From Pseudomonas atagonensis (GTDB lineage: Bacteria; Pseudomonadota; Gammaproteobacteria; Pseudomonadales; Pseudomonadaceae), in the NCBI RefSeq assembly GCF_011369485.1, contig NZ_VXCA01000035.1, forward strand, positions 116,364-180,363: DNA of 64,000 nt, given 5' to 3'. Under the pieces are notes generated by a model that did not search any database, was not told where the DNA came from, and saw nothing but the letters and a program-made list of their open reading frames with translations. Below are positions 1 through 8,789 of this stretch, piece by piece. Position 1 is the stretch's first letter. Each line of letters opens with the position of its first letter. A program made the translations under genes and the position numbers.

Positions 1-2
1 CC

Positions 3-72
3 GGGACGCTCTGCGTCCCACTAAAGCAGACGCGGAGCGTCTATTGATGCATTCCCACGCAGAGCGTGGGAA
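3..72. repeat. Palindromic intergenic repeats
   Basis: Three short palindromes follow each other at the left edge: GGGACGCTCTGCGTCCC near 3-19, GACGCGGAGCGTC near 29-41, and the perfect inverted repeat TTCCCACGC-AGA-GCGTGGGAA at 52-72. Such units are common between genes in P. fluorescens relatives. They sit just downstream of kdpC and could act as a transcript end, but there is no T-run. Confidence 0.6.
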
Positions 73-82
73 CGAGCATCTA

Positions 83-628
83 CTAGAGTTTTTCCAAGGC
101 CATGTTCAGCTCCAGCACATTGACCACCGGCGGCCCTACCAGCGGCTGTTCGATGTGCGCATCGAGCAATTGCTGCAGGGTCGACACCGGCAGGTTACGC
201 GCGGCCGCGACACGCGCCAGTTGATAGGCAATTGCCGCTGGAGGCAAGTGCGGATCGAGGCCGCTGCCTGAGGTGGTCAACAGCGCCAACGGCACCGGGC
301 CTTGCCCGGGCACCTGCAATTTGTTGGCGTCGTCGATCACTCGCGTGGCCAGCGCCGGGTTGCTCGGGGCCAGGTTGCTCGCGCTGCTGGAAACGGTCGC
401 AAACGCGCCGGCCGAAGGACGTGGATGGAACCACGCATCGCCAACAAAATCCTGAGCGATCAGCGATGAGCCGCGCACCTTGCCGTCGGCATCGTGAACC
501 AGACTGCCGTTGGCCTGTTCGGGGAATGCGACTTGCGCAACGCCGGTCACTACCAGTGGATAGGCAACGCCGGTGACCAGGGTCATCAGCACCAGCAGGC
601 TCAGGGCCGGACGTATCATTGTGGACAT
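83..628 (-). CDS. kdpC: K+-transporting ATPase subunit C (KdpC)
   Basis: KdpC is the single-span periplasm-facing subunit of the high-affinity Kdp potassium pump, thought to stabilise KdpA-KdpB and raise ATP affinity. The 181-residue product has one N-terminal membrane segment (about residues 7-30, rich in L/V/G), then a periplasmic domain with the family features GSSLIAQ, the WFHPRPSA box, and SGLDPHLPPAAI near the middle. I chose the ATG at 628 because GAGGA lies about 8 nt upstream; an in-frame ATG 9 nt further in is less well placed. It is the last gene of kdpFABC, but 246 bp of repeats separate it from kdpB. kdpD/kdpE would lie beyond the left edge if linked. Confidence 0.95.
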   Translation of the reverse strand: MSTMIRPALSLLVLMTLVTGVAYPLVVTGVAQVAFPEQANGSLVHDADGKVRGSSLIAQDFVGDAWFHPRPSAGAFATVSSSASNLAPSNPALATRVIDDANKLQVPGQGPVPLALLTTSGSGLDPHLPPAAIAYQLARVAAARNLPVSTLQQLLDAHIEQPLVGPPVVNVLELNMALEKL

Positions 629-680
629 TTCAAAATCCTCGAATTCGTTGGGCAAACTTTTTGTGGAGTGTCAGGGAGAT

Positions 681-870
681 CTTTTCCCCCTCACCCCAGC
701 CCTCTCCCCCAGGGGGGCGAGGGGGAAAGGGAGCCGATCGTGGTGCTTCTCAAGACCGGAGTTCAGCTCGGTATCTCAGGTCGACGCACCTCTGATAAAC
801 CACTCGGTCAGTCCCCTCTCCCTCCGGGCGGTCCGACGTTTCGGGAGGGTTAGGGTGAGGGGCTCTTTCC
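681..870. repeat. Repeat block inside kdp operon
   Basis: A long imperfect inverted repeat fills most of the kdpB-kdpC gap. The left arm (681-710) reads C-rich with CCCTCACCCCAGCCCTCTCC; the right arm (842-870) is its near-complement, with GAGGGTTAGGGTGAGGGG. A smaller G/C hairpin is nested at 703-726. This sequence class occurs between genes in many pseudomonads. Here it sits within an operon whose genes are normally almost contiguous. Confidence 0.65.
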
Positions 871-874
871 AGCC

Positions 875-2932
875 TCACACCAAATGCAACGCCGTGAGCA
901 GCATGTCGATGGCCTTGATCCCCACGAACGGCACCAGAATCCCGCCCAATCCGTAGATCAACAAATTGCGTCGCAACAACGCCGCCGCACTCGCCGCCTG
1001 CACGCGCACACCGCGCAGCGCCAGCGGAATCAGCACAACGATGATCAAGGCGTTGAAGACGATGGCCGAGAGAATCGCGCTCTGCGGACTGGTCAGGTGC
1101 ATGATGTTCAGCACGCCCAGTTGCGGGTAGATCGAAGCGAACAACGCCGGCAGGATCGCGAAGTATTTGGCGATGTCGTTGGCGATGGAAAACGTCGTCA
1201 ACGCACCGCGCGTCACCAGCAACTCCTTGCCGATCTGCACCACGTCCAACAGCTTGGTCGGGTCGCTGTCGAGGTCGACCATGTTGGCGGCCTCGCGTGC
1301 AGCTTGCGTACCGTCGTTCATCGCCATGCCGACGTCAGCCTGAGCCAGCGCCGGGGCGTCGTTGGCGCCGTCGCCGCACATCGCGACCAGACGACCGTCG
1401 TTCTGTTCATGACGAATACGCGCGAGTTTCTTCTCCGGGGTGGCTTCGGCAAGGACGTCATCCACGCCCGCCTCGGCAGCAATCGCAGCGGCGGTCAGCG
1501 GGTTGTCGCCGGTGACCATCACGGTGCGAATCCCGAGTTTGCGCAACTCGGCAAAACGTTCGCGGATGCCAGGTTTCACCACGTCCTTGAGGTGAATCGC
1601 GCCAAGCAGTTTGCCGTCGGCGCAGACCAGCAACGGCGTGCCGCCGCTCTGAGCAATCTTGTCGATTTCCCGAGACAGTGCCGGGGCCAGGTCAGAGCGG
1701 TTCTGGCCAAGGAAACTTAGCAGCGAATCCACCGCGCCCTTGCGATACACGCGGCCCTGATAGTCGACGCCAGACAAGCGGGTTTCCGCGCTGAACGGCA
1801 CAGCGGTCAGGGTTTCCAGCGCTGGCTCGGATTGCGGGTGCAGACCGCGCAGGTATTCGACGATGGATTTACCCTCGGCGGTTTCATCCGCCAGCGAGGC
1901 GAACAACGCGCCTTCGGCCAGTTCCCGACCATTTACTCCCGGCGCGGCGTACACCGCGCTGCAACGACGGTTGCCGAAGGTGATGGTGCCGGTCTTGTCG
2001 AGCAACAGAACGTGCACGTCACCTGCTGCTTCCACCGCACGCCCGGATTTGGCGATCACGTTGAGCCGCACCAGACGATCCATCCCGGCAATACCAATCG
2101 CCGACAACAGACCACCGATGGTGGTCGGAATCAGCGTGACCAATAACGCCACCAGAAACACCAGCGGCAAGCTGCCGTTGGCGAAGTGAGCGAACGGTTG
2201 CAGGGTCACGACCACCAGCAGGAAGATCAGGGTCAGGCCGATCAGCAAGATGTCGAGTGCGACTTCGTTCGGGGTCTTCTGACGCTTGGCGCCTTCGACC
2301 AACGCGATCATGCGGTCGAGGGTCGATTCGCCGGGGTTGGCGGTGATCTTCACCAGCAGCCAGTCCGACACCAACCGGGTGTTGCCGGTGACCGCTGAGC
2401 GATCGCCGCCCGACTCACGGATCACCGGCGCCGATTCACCGGTGATTGCCGCTTCGTTGACCGCCGCGATGCCTTCGATGACTTCGCCGTCACCGGGGAT
2501 CATCTCGCCGGCTTCAACGCGCACCACATCGCCTTTGCGCAGACTGGCAGCAGGCACCACCTGAAAACTGCCGTTGGCCAATTTGCGCCGGGCGCTGAGG
2601 CCTTCGCTGCCAGCCTTGAGACTGTCCGCGCGGGCCTTGCCGCGACCTTCGGCCAAGGCTTCGGCGAAGTTGGCGAACAGCACGGTGAACCACAGCCACA
2701 GGGCGATCTGCGCGGCGACGAAAGTCGGCACCGTACTGTCGGGTATGAAGCACAGCACCGTGGTGAAGATCGCGGTGAGTTCGACCACCAGCATGACCGG
2801 CGAACGCGCCAGTTGCCGAGGGTCGAGCTTGACGAAGGCTTGTACCAATGCCGGACGCCACAACGCCGAGATCGCGGTTTTCGCTTGTTCTGGTGCCTTG
2901 ACGGCAGCGGGTTTGATTGCAGGCATATTCAT
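875..2932 (-). CDS. kdpB: K+-transporting P-type ATPase subunit B (KdpB)
   Basis: KdpB is the catalytic P-type ATPase subunit of the Kdp complex in the inner membrane. The 685-residue protein shows the phosphorylation motif DKTGT (in LLLDKTGTITFG), the actuator TGES motif, the hinge GDGANDAPALAQAD and several membrane helices in the family positions; the length is normal. Start ATG at 2932 follows AAGGA at about 7 nt. kdpA ends 10 nt upstream, so the two are co-translated. The charged-residue pattern of KdpB P-ATPases (class IA) is intact, so I expect an active enzyme. Confidence 0.97.
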   Translation of the reverse strand: MNMPAIKPAAVKAPEQAKTAISALWRPALVQAFVKLDPRQLARSPVMLVVELTAIFTTVLCFIPDSTVPTFVAAQIALWLWFTVLFANFAEALAEGRGKARADSLKAGSEGLSARRKLANGSFQVVPAASLRKGDVVRVEAGEMIPGDGEVIEGIAAVNEAAITGESAPVIRESGGDRSAVTGNTRLVSDWLLVKITANPGESTLDRMIALVEGAKRQKTPNEVALDILLIGLTLIFLLVVVTLQPFAHFANGSLPLVFLVALLVTLIPTTIGGLLSAIGIAGMDRLVRLNVIAKSGRAVEAAGDVHVLLLDKTGTITFGNRRCSAVYAAPGVNGRELAEGALFASLADETAEGKSIVEYLRGLHPQSEPALETLTAVPFSAETRLSGVDYQGRVYRKGAVDSLLSFLGQNRSDLAPALSREIDKIAQSGGTPLLVCADGKLLGAIHLKDVVKPGIRERFAELRKLGIRTVMVTGDNPLTAAAIAAEAGVDDVLAEATPEKKLARIRHEQNDGRLVAMCGDGANDAPALAQADVGMAMNDGTQAAREAANMVDLDSDPTKLLDVVQIGKELLVTRGALTTFSIANDIAKYFAILPALFASIYPQLGVLNIMHLTSPQSAILSAIVFNALIIVVLIPLALRGVRVQAASAAALLRRNLLIYGLGGILVPFVGIKAIDMLLTALHLV

Positions 2933-2942
2933 GATCGATTCC

Positions 2943-4637
2943 TTAGAAGCCCATGCTCAGGTGTTCAGCAATCGGACCCAGCGCCAGCGTCGGCAAGAAC
3001 GTCAGGCCGCCCACCAGCAAAATGGTCACGGTCAACAGGGTCACGAACAGCGGGCCGTGGGTCGGGAAGCTGTTCTGGCCGATCGGTGCAGTTTTCTTCA
3101 TCGCCAGACTACCGGCCAGGGCCAACACCGGAAGGATGTAACCGAAGCGACCGATCAACATGCCCAGACCGAGCATCAGGTTATGGAACGGTGTGTTCGC
3201 GCTCAGGCCACCGAACGCCGAACCGTTGTTGGCACTGGCCGAGGTGTAGGCGTAGAGCAATTGACTGAAGCCGTGCGGGCCGGGGTTGCTGATGGTTGCC
3301 GCAGGGCCGGGCAACGTCGCGGCAATCGCGCCGAGCACCAGCACGCCAACCGGCATCACCAGCAAGGTAACGACCAGCAGTTGTACTTCCCGCGCCTGCA
3401 GTTTCTTGCCGAGATATTCCGGGGTGCGGCCGATCATCAGGCCGGCGAGGAACACCGCGATCAGCACGTTGAGCAACATGCCGTAGAGCCCGGCACCGAC
3501 GCCGCCGAAGATCACTTCGCCGACCATCATGTTGACCAGCGCGACCATGCCGCTGAGCGGGTTGAGGCTGTCATGCATGCCGTTGACGGAGCCGTTCGAC
3601 GCCGCTGTGGTGGTCACCGACCAGAGCACCGTCGCGGTGGTGCCGAAGCGGGCTTCCTTGCCTTCCAGTGGCGCGGTCTGTTCAACAGCGGCGTTGTTCA
3701 GGGTTGGATTCGGTTGATATTCGGCCCACAGCGAGGTCGCGCCGCCGATCAGGAAAAGCGCGAGCATGCAGGCGATGATCGCGCGGCTCTGGCGCAGGTC
3801 TTTGACGTAGTGGCCGAAGGTGAACACCAGCGCCACCGGGATCAGAATGATCGAGCCGACTTCGAACAGGTTGCTCCACGCGGTCGGGTTCTCGAACGGG
3901 TGCGCCGAGTTGACGCCGAAGAAGCCGCCGCCGTTGGTGCCCAGCTGCTTGATCGCAATCTGGCTGGCGGCCGGGCCGAGCGGGATCACTTGATCGACGC
4001 CCTGCATGGTCACCGCATTCACATATTGCGCGAAGGTTTGCGGCACGCCCTGCCAGACCAGATACAGCGCCAGCAACAGGCACAGCGGCAGCAAACCGTA
4101 GAGGGTGGCACGGGTCATGTCGACCCAGAAGTTGCCGAGGGTTTTCGTCGACTTGCGACCGATACCACGGCACAGCGCAACAAGTACAGCCAGGCCAGTC
4201 GCGGCGCTGACGAAGTTCTGCACAGTGAGGCCGACCATCTGGCTCAGGTAGCTGAGGGTCGCTTCGCCGCTGTAAGACTGCCAGTTGGTGTTGGTCATGA
4301 AACTGACGGCGGTGTTGAACGCTTGCGTCCACTCCTGGCCCGGCAGGTTTTGCGGGTTCAGCGGCAAGTGATCCTGGAACAACAGGATCGCGAACAGCAG
4401 CAGAAAACCGGCGAGGTTGAACGCCAGCAACGCCAGCGTGTATTTCTGCCAGCTCTGTTCCGCCTGCGGATCAACCCCGGCAATGCGATAACAGCCGCGC
4501 TCGACCGGACCGAGAATCGGCGTCAGCCAGGTGCGCTGACCTTCCATCACTTTGTAGTAGAAACGCCCGAGGAACGGCGCCGGCAGCAAGACCACCGCGA
4601 AAAACGCGAGGATCAGCCAATAGTCATAACTGTGCAT
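2943..4637 (-). CDS. kdpA: K+-transporting ATPase subunit A (KdpA)
   Basis: KdpA is the potassium-binding, channel-like subunit of the Kdp pump, related to the Trk/Ktr superfamily. The 564-residue polytopic protein carries the selectivity-filter-like glycine segments, for example NTNWQSYSGE, the GTNGGGFFGVNSAHPFENP loop and SANNGSAFGG, as expected for the four pore repeats. The reading frame stays open 192 nt upstream, but the ATG at 4637 (MHSYDYW) gives the normal family N-terminus and follows kdpF by 8 nt. Co-transcribed with kdpF, kdpB and kdpC. Confidence 0.97.
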   Translation of the reverse strand: MHSYDYWLILAFFAVVLLPAPFLGRFYYKVMEGQRTWLTPILGPVERGCYRIAGVDPQAEQSWQKYTLALLAFNLAGFLLLFAILLFQDHLPLNPQNLPGQEWTQAFNTAVSFMTNTNWQSYSGEATLSYLSQMVGLTVQNFVSAATGLAVLVALCRGIGRKSTKTLGNFWVDMTRATLYGLLPLCLLLALYLVWQGVPQTFAQYVNAVTMQGVDQVIPLGPAASQIAIKQLGTNGGGFFGVNSAHPFENPTAWSNLFEVGSIILIPVALVFTFGHYVKDLRQSRAIIACMLALFLIGGATSLWAEYQPNPTLNNAAVEQTAPLEGKEARFGTTATVLWSVTTTAASNGSVNGMHDSLNPLSGMVALVNMMVGEVIFGGVGAGLYGMLLNVLIAVFLAGLMIGRTPEYLGKKLQAREVQLLVVTLLVMPVGVLVLGAIAATLPGPAATISNPGPHGFSQLLYAYTSASANNGSAFGGLSANTPFHNLMLGLGMLIGRFGYILPVLALAGSLAMKKTAPIGQNSFPTHGPLFVTLLTVTILLVGGLTFLPTLALGPIAEHLSMGF

Positions 4638-4645
4638 AGCCGCTC

Positions 4646-4735
4646 CTAGTTCCGGTCCGCGCGCAACAGCGCAACCAACAGATAAATGAACAGCCCCACT
4701 GCCAGCAGCAGGGACACCCCGTCCAGAACGCTCAT
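4646..4735 (-). CDS. kdpF: K+-transporting ATPase small subunit (KdpF)
   Basis: KdpF is a one-helix peptide that stabilises the Kdp complex in the membrane. The 29-residue product begins MSVLDGV, has a single hydrophobic helix (SLLLAVGLFIYLLVALL) and ends RADRN. It matches KdpF in size, composition and position directly upstream of kdpA. The ATG at 4733-4735 has the purine-rich GGAGATCTTCC segment just upstream. Confidence 0.9.
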   Translation of the reverse strand: MSVLDGVSLLLAVGLFIYLLVALLRADRN

Positions 4736-4826
4736 GGAAGATCTCCGTGTTACGGCGTATTGCCGTGTGTGCAGGCATTGTCGGAAAGGAGGCTGTAAAG
4801 GAACGAGACCGAGGGGGGCGGCGGGG

Positions 4827-4843
4827 CATAAAGAAAGCGTAAA
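4827..4843 (-). promoter_or_regulatory. Candidate KdpE box upstream of kdpF
   Basis: Read on the minus strand this is TTTACG-CTTTC-TTTATG: two TTTA-type half-sites 11 nt apart, the layout reported for the response regulator KdpE in enteric bacteria. It lies about 92 nt upstream of the kdpF start in otherwise GC-rich DNA. Assignment is by motif resemblance and position only. Confidence 0.4.
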
Positions 4844-4897
4844 GAGTGAGTTTATGCTGGCGTTACACCCGGCTTTTGCGGTGTCTGGGCCGGCCTC

Positions 4898-4963
4898 TTC
4901 GCGAGCAAGCCCGCTCCCACAGGGGAATGCATTCCAAATTGCAGGAGCGGGCTTGCTCGCGAA
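4898..4963. repeat. REP-type inverted repeat pair
   Basis: A 20-bp arm TTCGCGAGCAAGCCCGCTCC (4898-4917) is repeated as its exact reverse complement at 4944-4963, separated by 26 bp. This is a typical P. fluorescens REP doublet (REPIN-like). It lies between the divergent kdpF and ethanolamine permease genes. The rest of the gap 4736-5134 holds the KdpE-like box and the permease ribosome site; no gene is seen. Confidence 0.8.
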
Positions 4964-5134
4964 GACGGCAGCACAACCAACAACGCACCCAACTGGCGCA
5001 CAAACAGGTTGGCATCCCGCGGCAAACATCCCCGATACGACTCCATTCAACCTATTACGACTTGTTTCACCGCAATGGCACGTCCACTGCACGCGCCCTC
5101 CCCGAGCTTTCCAAACTCTTCAGGGAGCAAACGC

Positions 5135-6499
5135 ATGAACACACAACTCAAACCCACCCTGGGCACCTTGCATTTGTGGGGTATCGCCGTCGGGCTGGTG
5201 ATTTCCGGGGAATATTTCGGCTGGAGTTACGGCTGGGGCGTGGCCGGAACACTGGGTTTCCTGGTGACTTCGTTCATGGTCGCGACCATGTACACCTGCT
5301 TCATTTTCAGCTTCACCGAACTGACCACCGCGATTCCTCACGCGGGCGGGCCGTTCGCTTACAGCCGCCGAGCGTTTGGCGAGAAAGGTGGATTGATCGC
5401 CGGACTGGCGACGCTGATCGAATTCGTTTTCGCCCCGCCCGCCATTGCCCTGGCCATCGGCGCCTATCTGAACGTGCAATTCCCCGCGCTCGATCCGAAA
5501 CACGCGGCGGTCGGCGCCTACTTCGTGTTCATGGGTTTGAACATCCTCGGGGTGAAACTGGCAGCGACGTTCGAGTTGATCGTCTGCGTATTGGCCGTCG
5601 CTGAATTGCTGGTGTTCATGGGCGTGGTCGCCCCGGCGTTCAGCTTCAGCAACTTCGCCCTCAATGGCTGGGCGGGTTCGGATGTGTTCGGTGCACCGGC
5701 GATCGCCGGGATGTTCGCGGCGATTCCATTTGCGATCTGGTTTTTCCTCGCCATCGAAGGCGCAGCCATGGCTGCCGAAGAAGCCAAGGATCCGAAACGC
5801 ACGATTCCCAAGGCTTACATCAGCGGCATTCTGACTCTGGTGTTGCTGGCAATGGGCGTGATGTTCTTTGCCGGCGGTGTCGGCGACTGGCGCACTCTGG
5901 CCAATATCAACGACCCGCTGCCGCAGGCGATGAAAACCGTGGTCGGCGATAATTCCGGCTGGTTGCACATGTTGGTGTGGATCGGCTTGTTCGGGTTGGT
6001 GGCGAGCTTCCACGGGATCATCCTGGGTTACTCGCGACAGTTTTTCGCCCTCGCCCGCGCCGGTTACCTGCCGGCCTCGCTGGCCAAGCTCTCGCGCTTC
6101 CAGACACCGCACCGGGCAATTATTGTCGGCGGCATCATCGGCATTGCGGCGATTTACAGCGACGGTCTGATCAACCTCGGCGGCATGACACTCACCGCTG
6201 CGATGATCACCATGGCCGTGTTCGGCGCCATCGTGATGTACATCATGAGCATGCTCAGCCTGTTCAAACTGCGTAAATCGGAGCCGAATCTGGAGCGTAC
6301 ATTCCGTGCGCCGTGCTATCCGCTGATTCCGATGATTGCGCTGGTGCTGGCAGTGGTGTGCCTGGTGGCGATGGCGTGGTTCAACGCGTTGATCGGACTG
6401 ATCTTTCTCGGCTTCATGGCGGTTGGCTTCGGCTATTTCCTGCTTACCGGACAATTGCGCGCCAATGCACCGGCCGATGCGATGCTGACCGGAAACTGA
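5135..6499 (+). CDS. eat: Ethanolamine permease (APC family)
   Basis: A 454-residue inner-membrane amino acid/polyamine/organocation transporter with about 12 hydrophobic segments. The N-terminal GIAVGLVISGEYFGWSYGW stretch, then FTELTTAIPHAGGPFAYSRRAFG and the FFLAIEGAAMAAEEAKDPKR loop, are characteristic of the ethanolamine permease subgroup (2.A.3.5). It probably imports ethanolamine for the EutBC ammonia-lyase, which is not in this window. The frame is open upstream, but the ATG at 5135 is preceded by AGGGAG at about 9 nt and gives the normal N-terminus. No eut partner lies next to it, so the substrate assignment rests on family resemblance. Confidence 0.85.
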   Translation: MNTQLKPTLGTLHLWGIAVGLVISGEYFGWSYGWGVAGTLGFLVTSFMVATMYTCFIFSFTELTTAIPHAGGPFAYSRRAFGEKGGLIAGLATLIEFVFAPPAIALAIGAYLNVQFPALDPKHAAVGAYFVFMGLNILGVKLAATFELIVCVLAVAELLVFMGVVAPAFSFSNFALNGWAGSDVFGAPAIAGMFAAIPFAIWFFLAIEGAAMAAEEAKDPKRTIPKAYISGILTLVLLAMGVMFFAGGVGDWRTLANINDPLPQAMKTVVGDNSGWLHMLVWIGLFGLVASFHGIILGYSRQFFALARAGYLPASLAKLSRFQTPHRAIIVGGIIGIAAIYSDGLINLGGMTLTAAMITMAVFGAIVMYIMSMLSLFKLRKSEPNLERTFRAPCYPLIPMIALVLAVVCLVAMAWFNALIGLIFLGFMAVGFGYFLLTGQLRANAPADAMLTGN

Positions 6500-6626
6500 G
6501 GGAGTGTGAGTGCATCAGGCATAACCGGCCTAGAATGGAACCACTGCGAAGTCTCTTCGCTCAAAAGTGGTAGGCAGCGTCGCGGCGAAATCCTCGTCCG
6601 TTGATCTGCCCTTAAGGAGAGCCGTT

Positions 6627-6794
6627 ATGCCCTGGTATGCCTGGTTGATTCTGGTCGTTGCAATCGGCTCGATCGTTGGCGGATTGATGATGTTGCGGGA
6701 CACTGCCAACAAGGTCGAACTGACCGATGAAGAACGCAAGCGCGTTGCGCAGCGCAATGCCGAAGCGGACATCAAGGACGCGCAAGACCGCTGA
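6627..6794 (+). CDS. Small DUF2897-like membrane protein
   Basis: A 55-residue protein with one N-terminal membrane helix (PWYAWLILVVAIGSIVGGLMML) followed by a charged tail rich in E, R, K and D. Size and layout match the DUF2897 family of small pseudomonad membrane proteins, whose function is unknown. AAGGAGAG lies 8 nt before the ATG, and a strong terminator follows directly. It lies 127 nt after the permease and may be transcribed on its own. Confidence 0.75.
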   Translation: MPWYAWLILVVAIGSIVGGLMMLRDTANKVELTDEERKRVAQRNAEADIKDAQDR

Positions 6795-6798
6795 AAAC

Positions 6799-6822
6799 AA
6801 ACCCCGCCGATTGGCGGGGTTT
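6799..6822 (+). terminator. Rho-independent terminator
   Basis: AAACCCCGCC-GATT-GGCGGGGTTT is a perfect 10-bp stem with a 4-nt loop, ending in T residues, 5 nt after the stop of the small membrane protein. Confidence 0.9.
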
Positions 6823-6877
6823 ATGTTTTATGTAACCAAGAGACTTATCTGCATGCTTTTAGGAGTAGAAGTACAGT

Positions 6878-6908
6878 CACCATCTAATTTTCAGTGGTTA
6901 AGATGGTG
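6878..6908. promoter_or_regulatory. Possible TetR operator
   Basis: The 8-bp arms CACCATCT (6878-6885) and AGATGGTG (6901-6908) form an inverted repeat with a 15-nt spacer, ending 22 nt before the TetR start. Its position suits autoregulation. TetR operators usually have shorter spacers, so this is tentative. Confidence 0.35.
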
Positions 6909-6929
6909 GCCTTGTCGCGGAGAGTCGAA

Positions 6930-7487
6930 ATGCGTTACTCGCAGGATCACAAAGCCCAGACCCACCAACGCATCATCAAAGAGGCTTCCGCGCGATTCCG
7001 CAAGGACGGTATCGGTGCAACGGGCTTGCAACCATTGATGAAGGCGCTCGGGTTGACCCATGGCGGTTTTTACTCGCACTTCAAGTCCAAGGACGATCTG
7101 GTGGAAAAAGCCTTGCAGGAGGCTGGCAATCAACTGGACGCACATTGCGCCATGCTGTTTTCCGAAGAGCGCCCGCTGGAGGCTTTCATCGACAGCTATC
7201 TCTCTGAGTGGCACCACACCTCTCCCCACGAAGGCTGCCCGTTGCCCACCATGTCTTCGGAACTGGGCCTGCGCGGCCAGCCGAGCCCGACCACCGATAC
7301 CGTGCTCAATAATCGATTGGAACAGGTAGAACATAGCCTTGAGGGCGAGAGCGCCGCTGATCGCAGCATCGTCATCATGGCCACGCTGGTCGGTGCACTG
7401 GTGCTCGCGCGCAGCGTCGAAAACCCGGAGCTGGCGCAGCGGGTTCTCGATGTCACGCGACGTTCATTGAAGAAACAGCAGGATTAA
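6930..7487 (+). CDS. TetR/AcrR family transcriptional regulator
   Basis: A 185-residue one-component repressor. The N-terminal helix-turn-helix covers about residues 10-57 with the TetR signature GLTHGGFYSHFKSKDDLVEKAL; the rest is a ligand-binding helical domain of unknown specificity. The ATG at 6930 is chosen because GGAGA sits about 7 nt upstream. The gene converges on the ketoacyl-synthase gene and their 3' ends overlap by 4 bp, so it may control that dehydrogenase/synthase pair, itself, or both. Confidence 0.85.
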   Translation: MRYSQDHKAQTHQRIIKEASARFRKDGIGATGLQPLMKALGLTHGGFYSHFKSKDDLVEKALQEAGNQLDAHCAMLFSEERPLEAFIDSYLSEWHHTSPHEGCPLPTMSSELGLRGQPSPTTDTVLNNRLEQVEHSLEGESAADRSIVIMATLVGALVLARSVENPELAQRVLDVTRRSLKKQQD

Positions 7488-8758
7488 TCTTTCCAGCGCT
7501 TGAACAACACGCTGGCGTTCACCCCGCCGAAGCCAAAACCATTGGACAACGCATATTCGATCGACATCGAACGCGCCTTGCCATGGACGATATCCACTCC
7601 CGCGCTGGCCGGGTCAGGGTTATCCAGATTCAGAGTGGGCGGTACTATCTGATCACGAAGGGCCAGCAACGTGAAGATCGCCTCCAGGCCGCCGGCCGCA
7701 CCGAGCAGATGCCCCGTGGCGGATTTGGTCGAAGTCACGGCAATTCTGTTTTCCTCGCCAAATACACTCTTGATCGCCGCCAACTCGCCCAGATCCCCTA
7801 CTGGCGTAGACGTGGCATGCGCATTGAGGTGCTGCACCTGAGCCGGCTCGATTCCCGCCTGTGCCAGCGCCAGTGTCATTGCCCGGCGCGCGCCGCTGCC
7901 ATCTTCGGGACCTGCGGTCAGGTGATAGGCATCGGCGCTGGTGCCGTAACCGACCAGCTCGGCCAACGGCTGAGCACCACGGGCCAAGGCATGTTCCAGA
8001 GATTCGATGACCAGAAGACCCGCGCCCTCGCCCATGACGAAACCATCGCGGCCACTGTCGAACGGACGCGATGCGCGCTGCGGCGTGTTGTTGTAGCCAC
8101 TGGACAGCGCCCGGGCTGCCGCGAAGCCGGCAAGGCTGACCCGATCGATCGAAGCTTCCGCTCCACCACACACAGCGATGTCGGCTTCACCTGCACGAAT
8201 CAGCCGCGCCGCGTCGCCAATTGCCTGAACCCCGGCGGCACACGCCGTCACCGGCGCGCCCAATGGCCCTTTGAGGCCATGCTGAATCGACACATGCCCC
8301 GCCGCCAGGTTGACCAGAAACGACGGAATCGTGAAGGGCGACAAACGCCGAGGCCCCCGACTGTCCGTGGTGCGCACAGCATCGGCAATCGCGCCGAAAC
8401 CACCAACACCGGAGCCGATAATGGTTGCAGTGCGTTCCTGATCCAAGGTCTTGGAAGGCTGCCATCCGGCCTGCTCGAGCGCCTGACGCGCAGCCTCCAT
8501 GGCAAACAGGATGAAGCGGTCCATTTTTTTCTGTTCTTTCGGTGGAGTGGCGCGATCCGGATCGAAACCGGCTTCGGCATCCTCCTCCACCGTCGGCACT
8601 GCACCGCCGATCTTCGCAGGCAAATCAGCGACCACCGCTTCCGGCAAGCTGCGCAACCCAGAATGCCCGGCCAGCAAGCGCTGCCAGACAACTTCGACAT
8701 CACTGCCCAATGGAGACACCAGGCCCATGCCCGTGACGACTACTCGACGCTGATCCAT
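7484..8758 (-). CDS. Beta-ketoacyl-ACP synthase II-like (FabF family)
   Basis: A 424-residue thiolase-fold condensing enzyme that would elongate an acyl-ACP with malonyl-ACP. The catalytic triad is visible: Cys173 in VTACAAGVQ, His in NAHATSTPVGD, and His in KSATGHLLGAAGG. The start ATG at 8758 (MDQRRVVVTGMG) gives the normal family N-terminus; the open frame upstream overlaps the preceding gene. It lies 31 nt downstream of a short-chain dehydrogenase and away from any fab cluster or ACP gene. I therefore read it as an accessory FabF paralogue, perhaps regulated by the convergent TetR gene. Confidence 0.88.
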   Translation of the reverse strand: MDQRRVVVTGMGLVSPLGSDVEVVWQRLLAGHSGLRSLPEAVVADLPAKIGGAVPTVEEDAEAGFDPDRATPPKEQKKMDRFILFAMEAARQALEQAGWQPSKTLDQERTATIIGSGVGGFGAIADAVRTTDSRGPRRLSPFTIPSFLVNLAAGHVSIQHGLKGPLGAPVTACAAGVQAIGDAARLIRAGEADIAVCGGAEASIDRVSLAGFAAARALSSGYNNTPQRASRPFDSGRDGFVMGEGAGLLVIESLEHALARGAQPLAELVGYGTSADAYHLTAGPEDGSGARRAMTLALAQAGIEPAQVQHLNAHATSTPVGDLGELAAIKSVFGEENRIAVTSTKSATGHLLGAAGGLEAIFTLLALRDQIVPPTLNLDNPDPASAGVDIVHGKARSMSIEYALSNGFGFGGVNASVLFKRWKD

Positions 8759-8789
8759 ACCGCGTTTACCCCTGACCGATTCGAAGGAC

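Noticed and set aside
4646..5092. A 148-residue frame reading through kdpF
   Set aside because: Only the last 29 codons match KdpF; the rest crosses the REP element and intergenic DNA.
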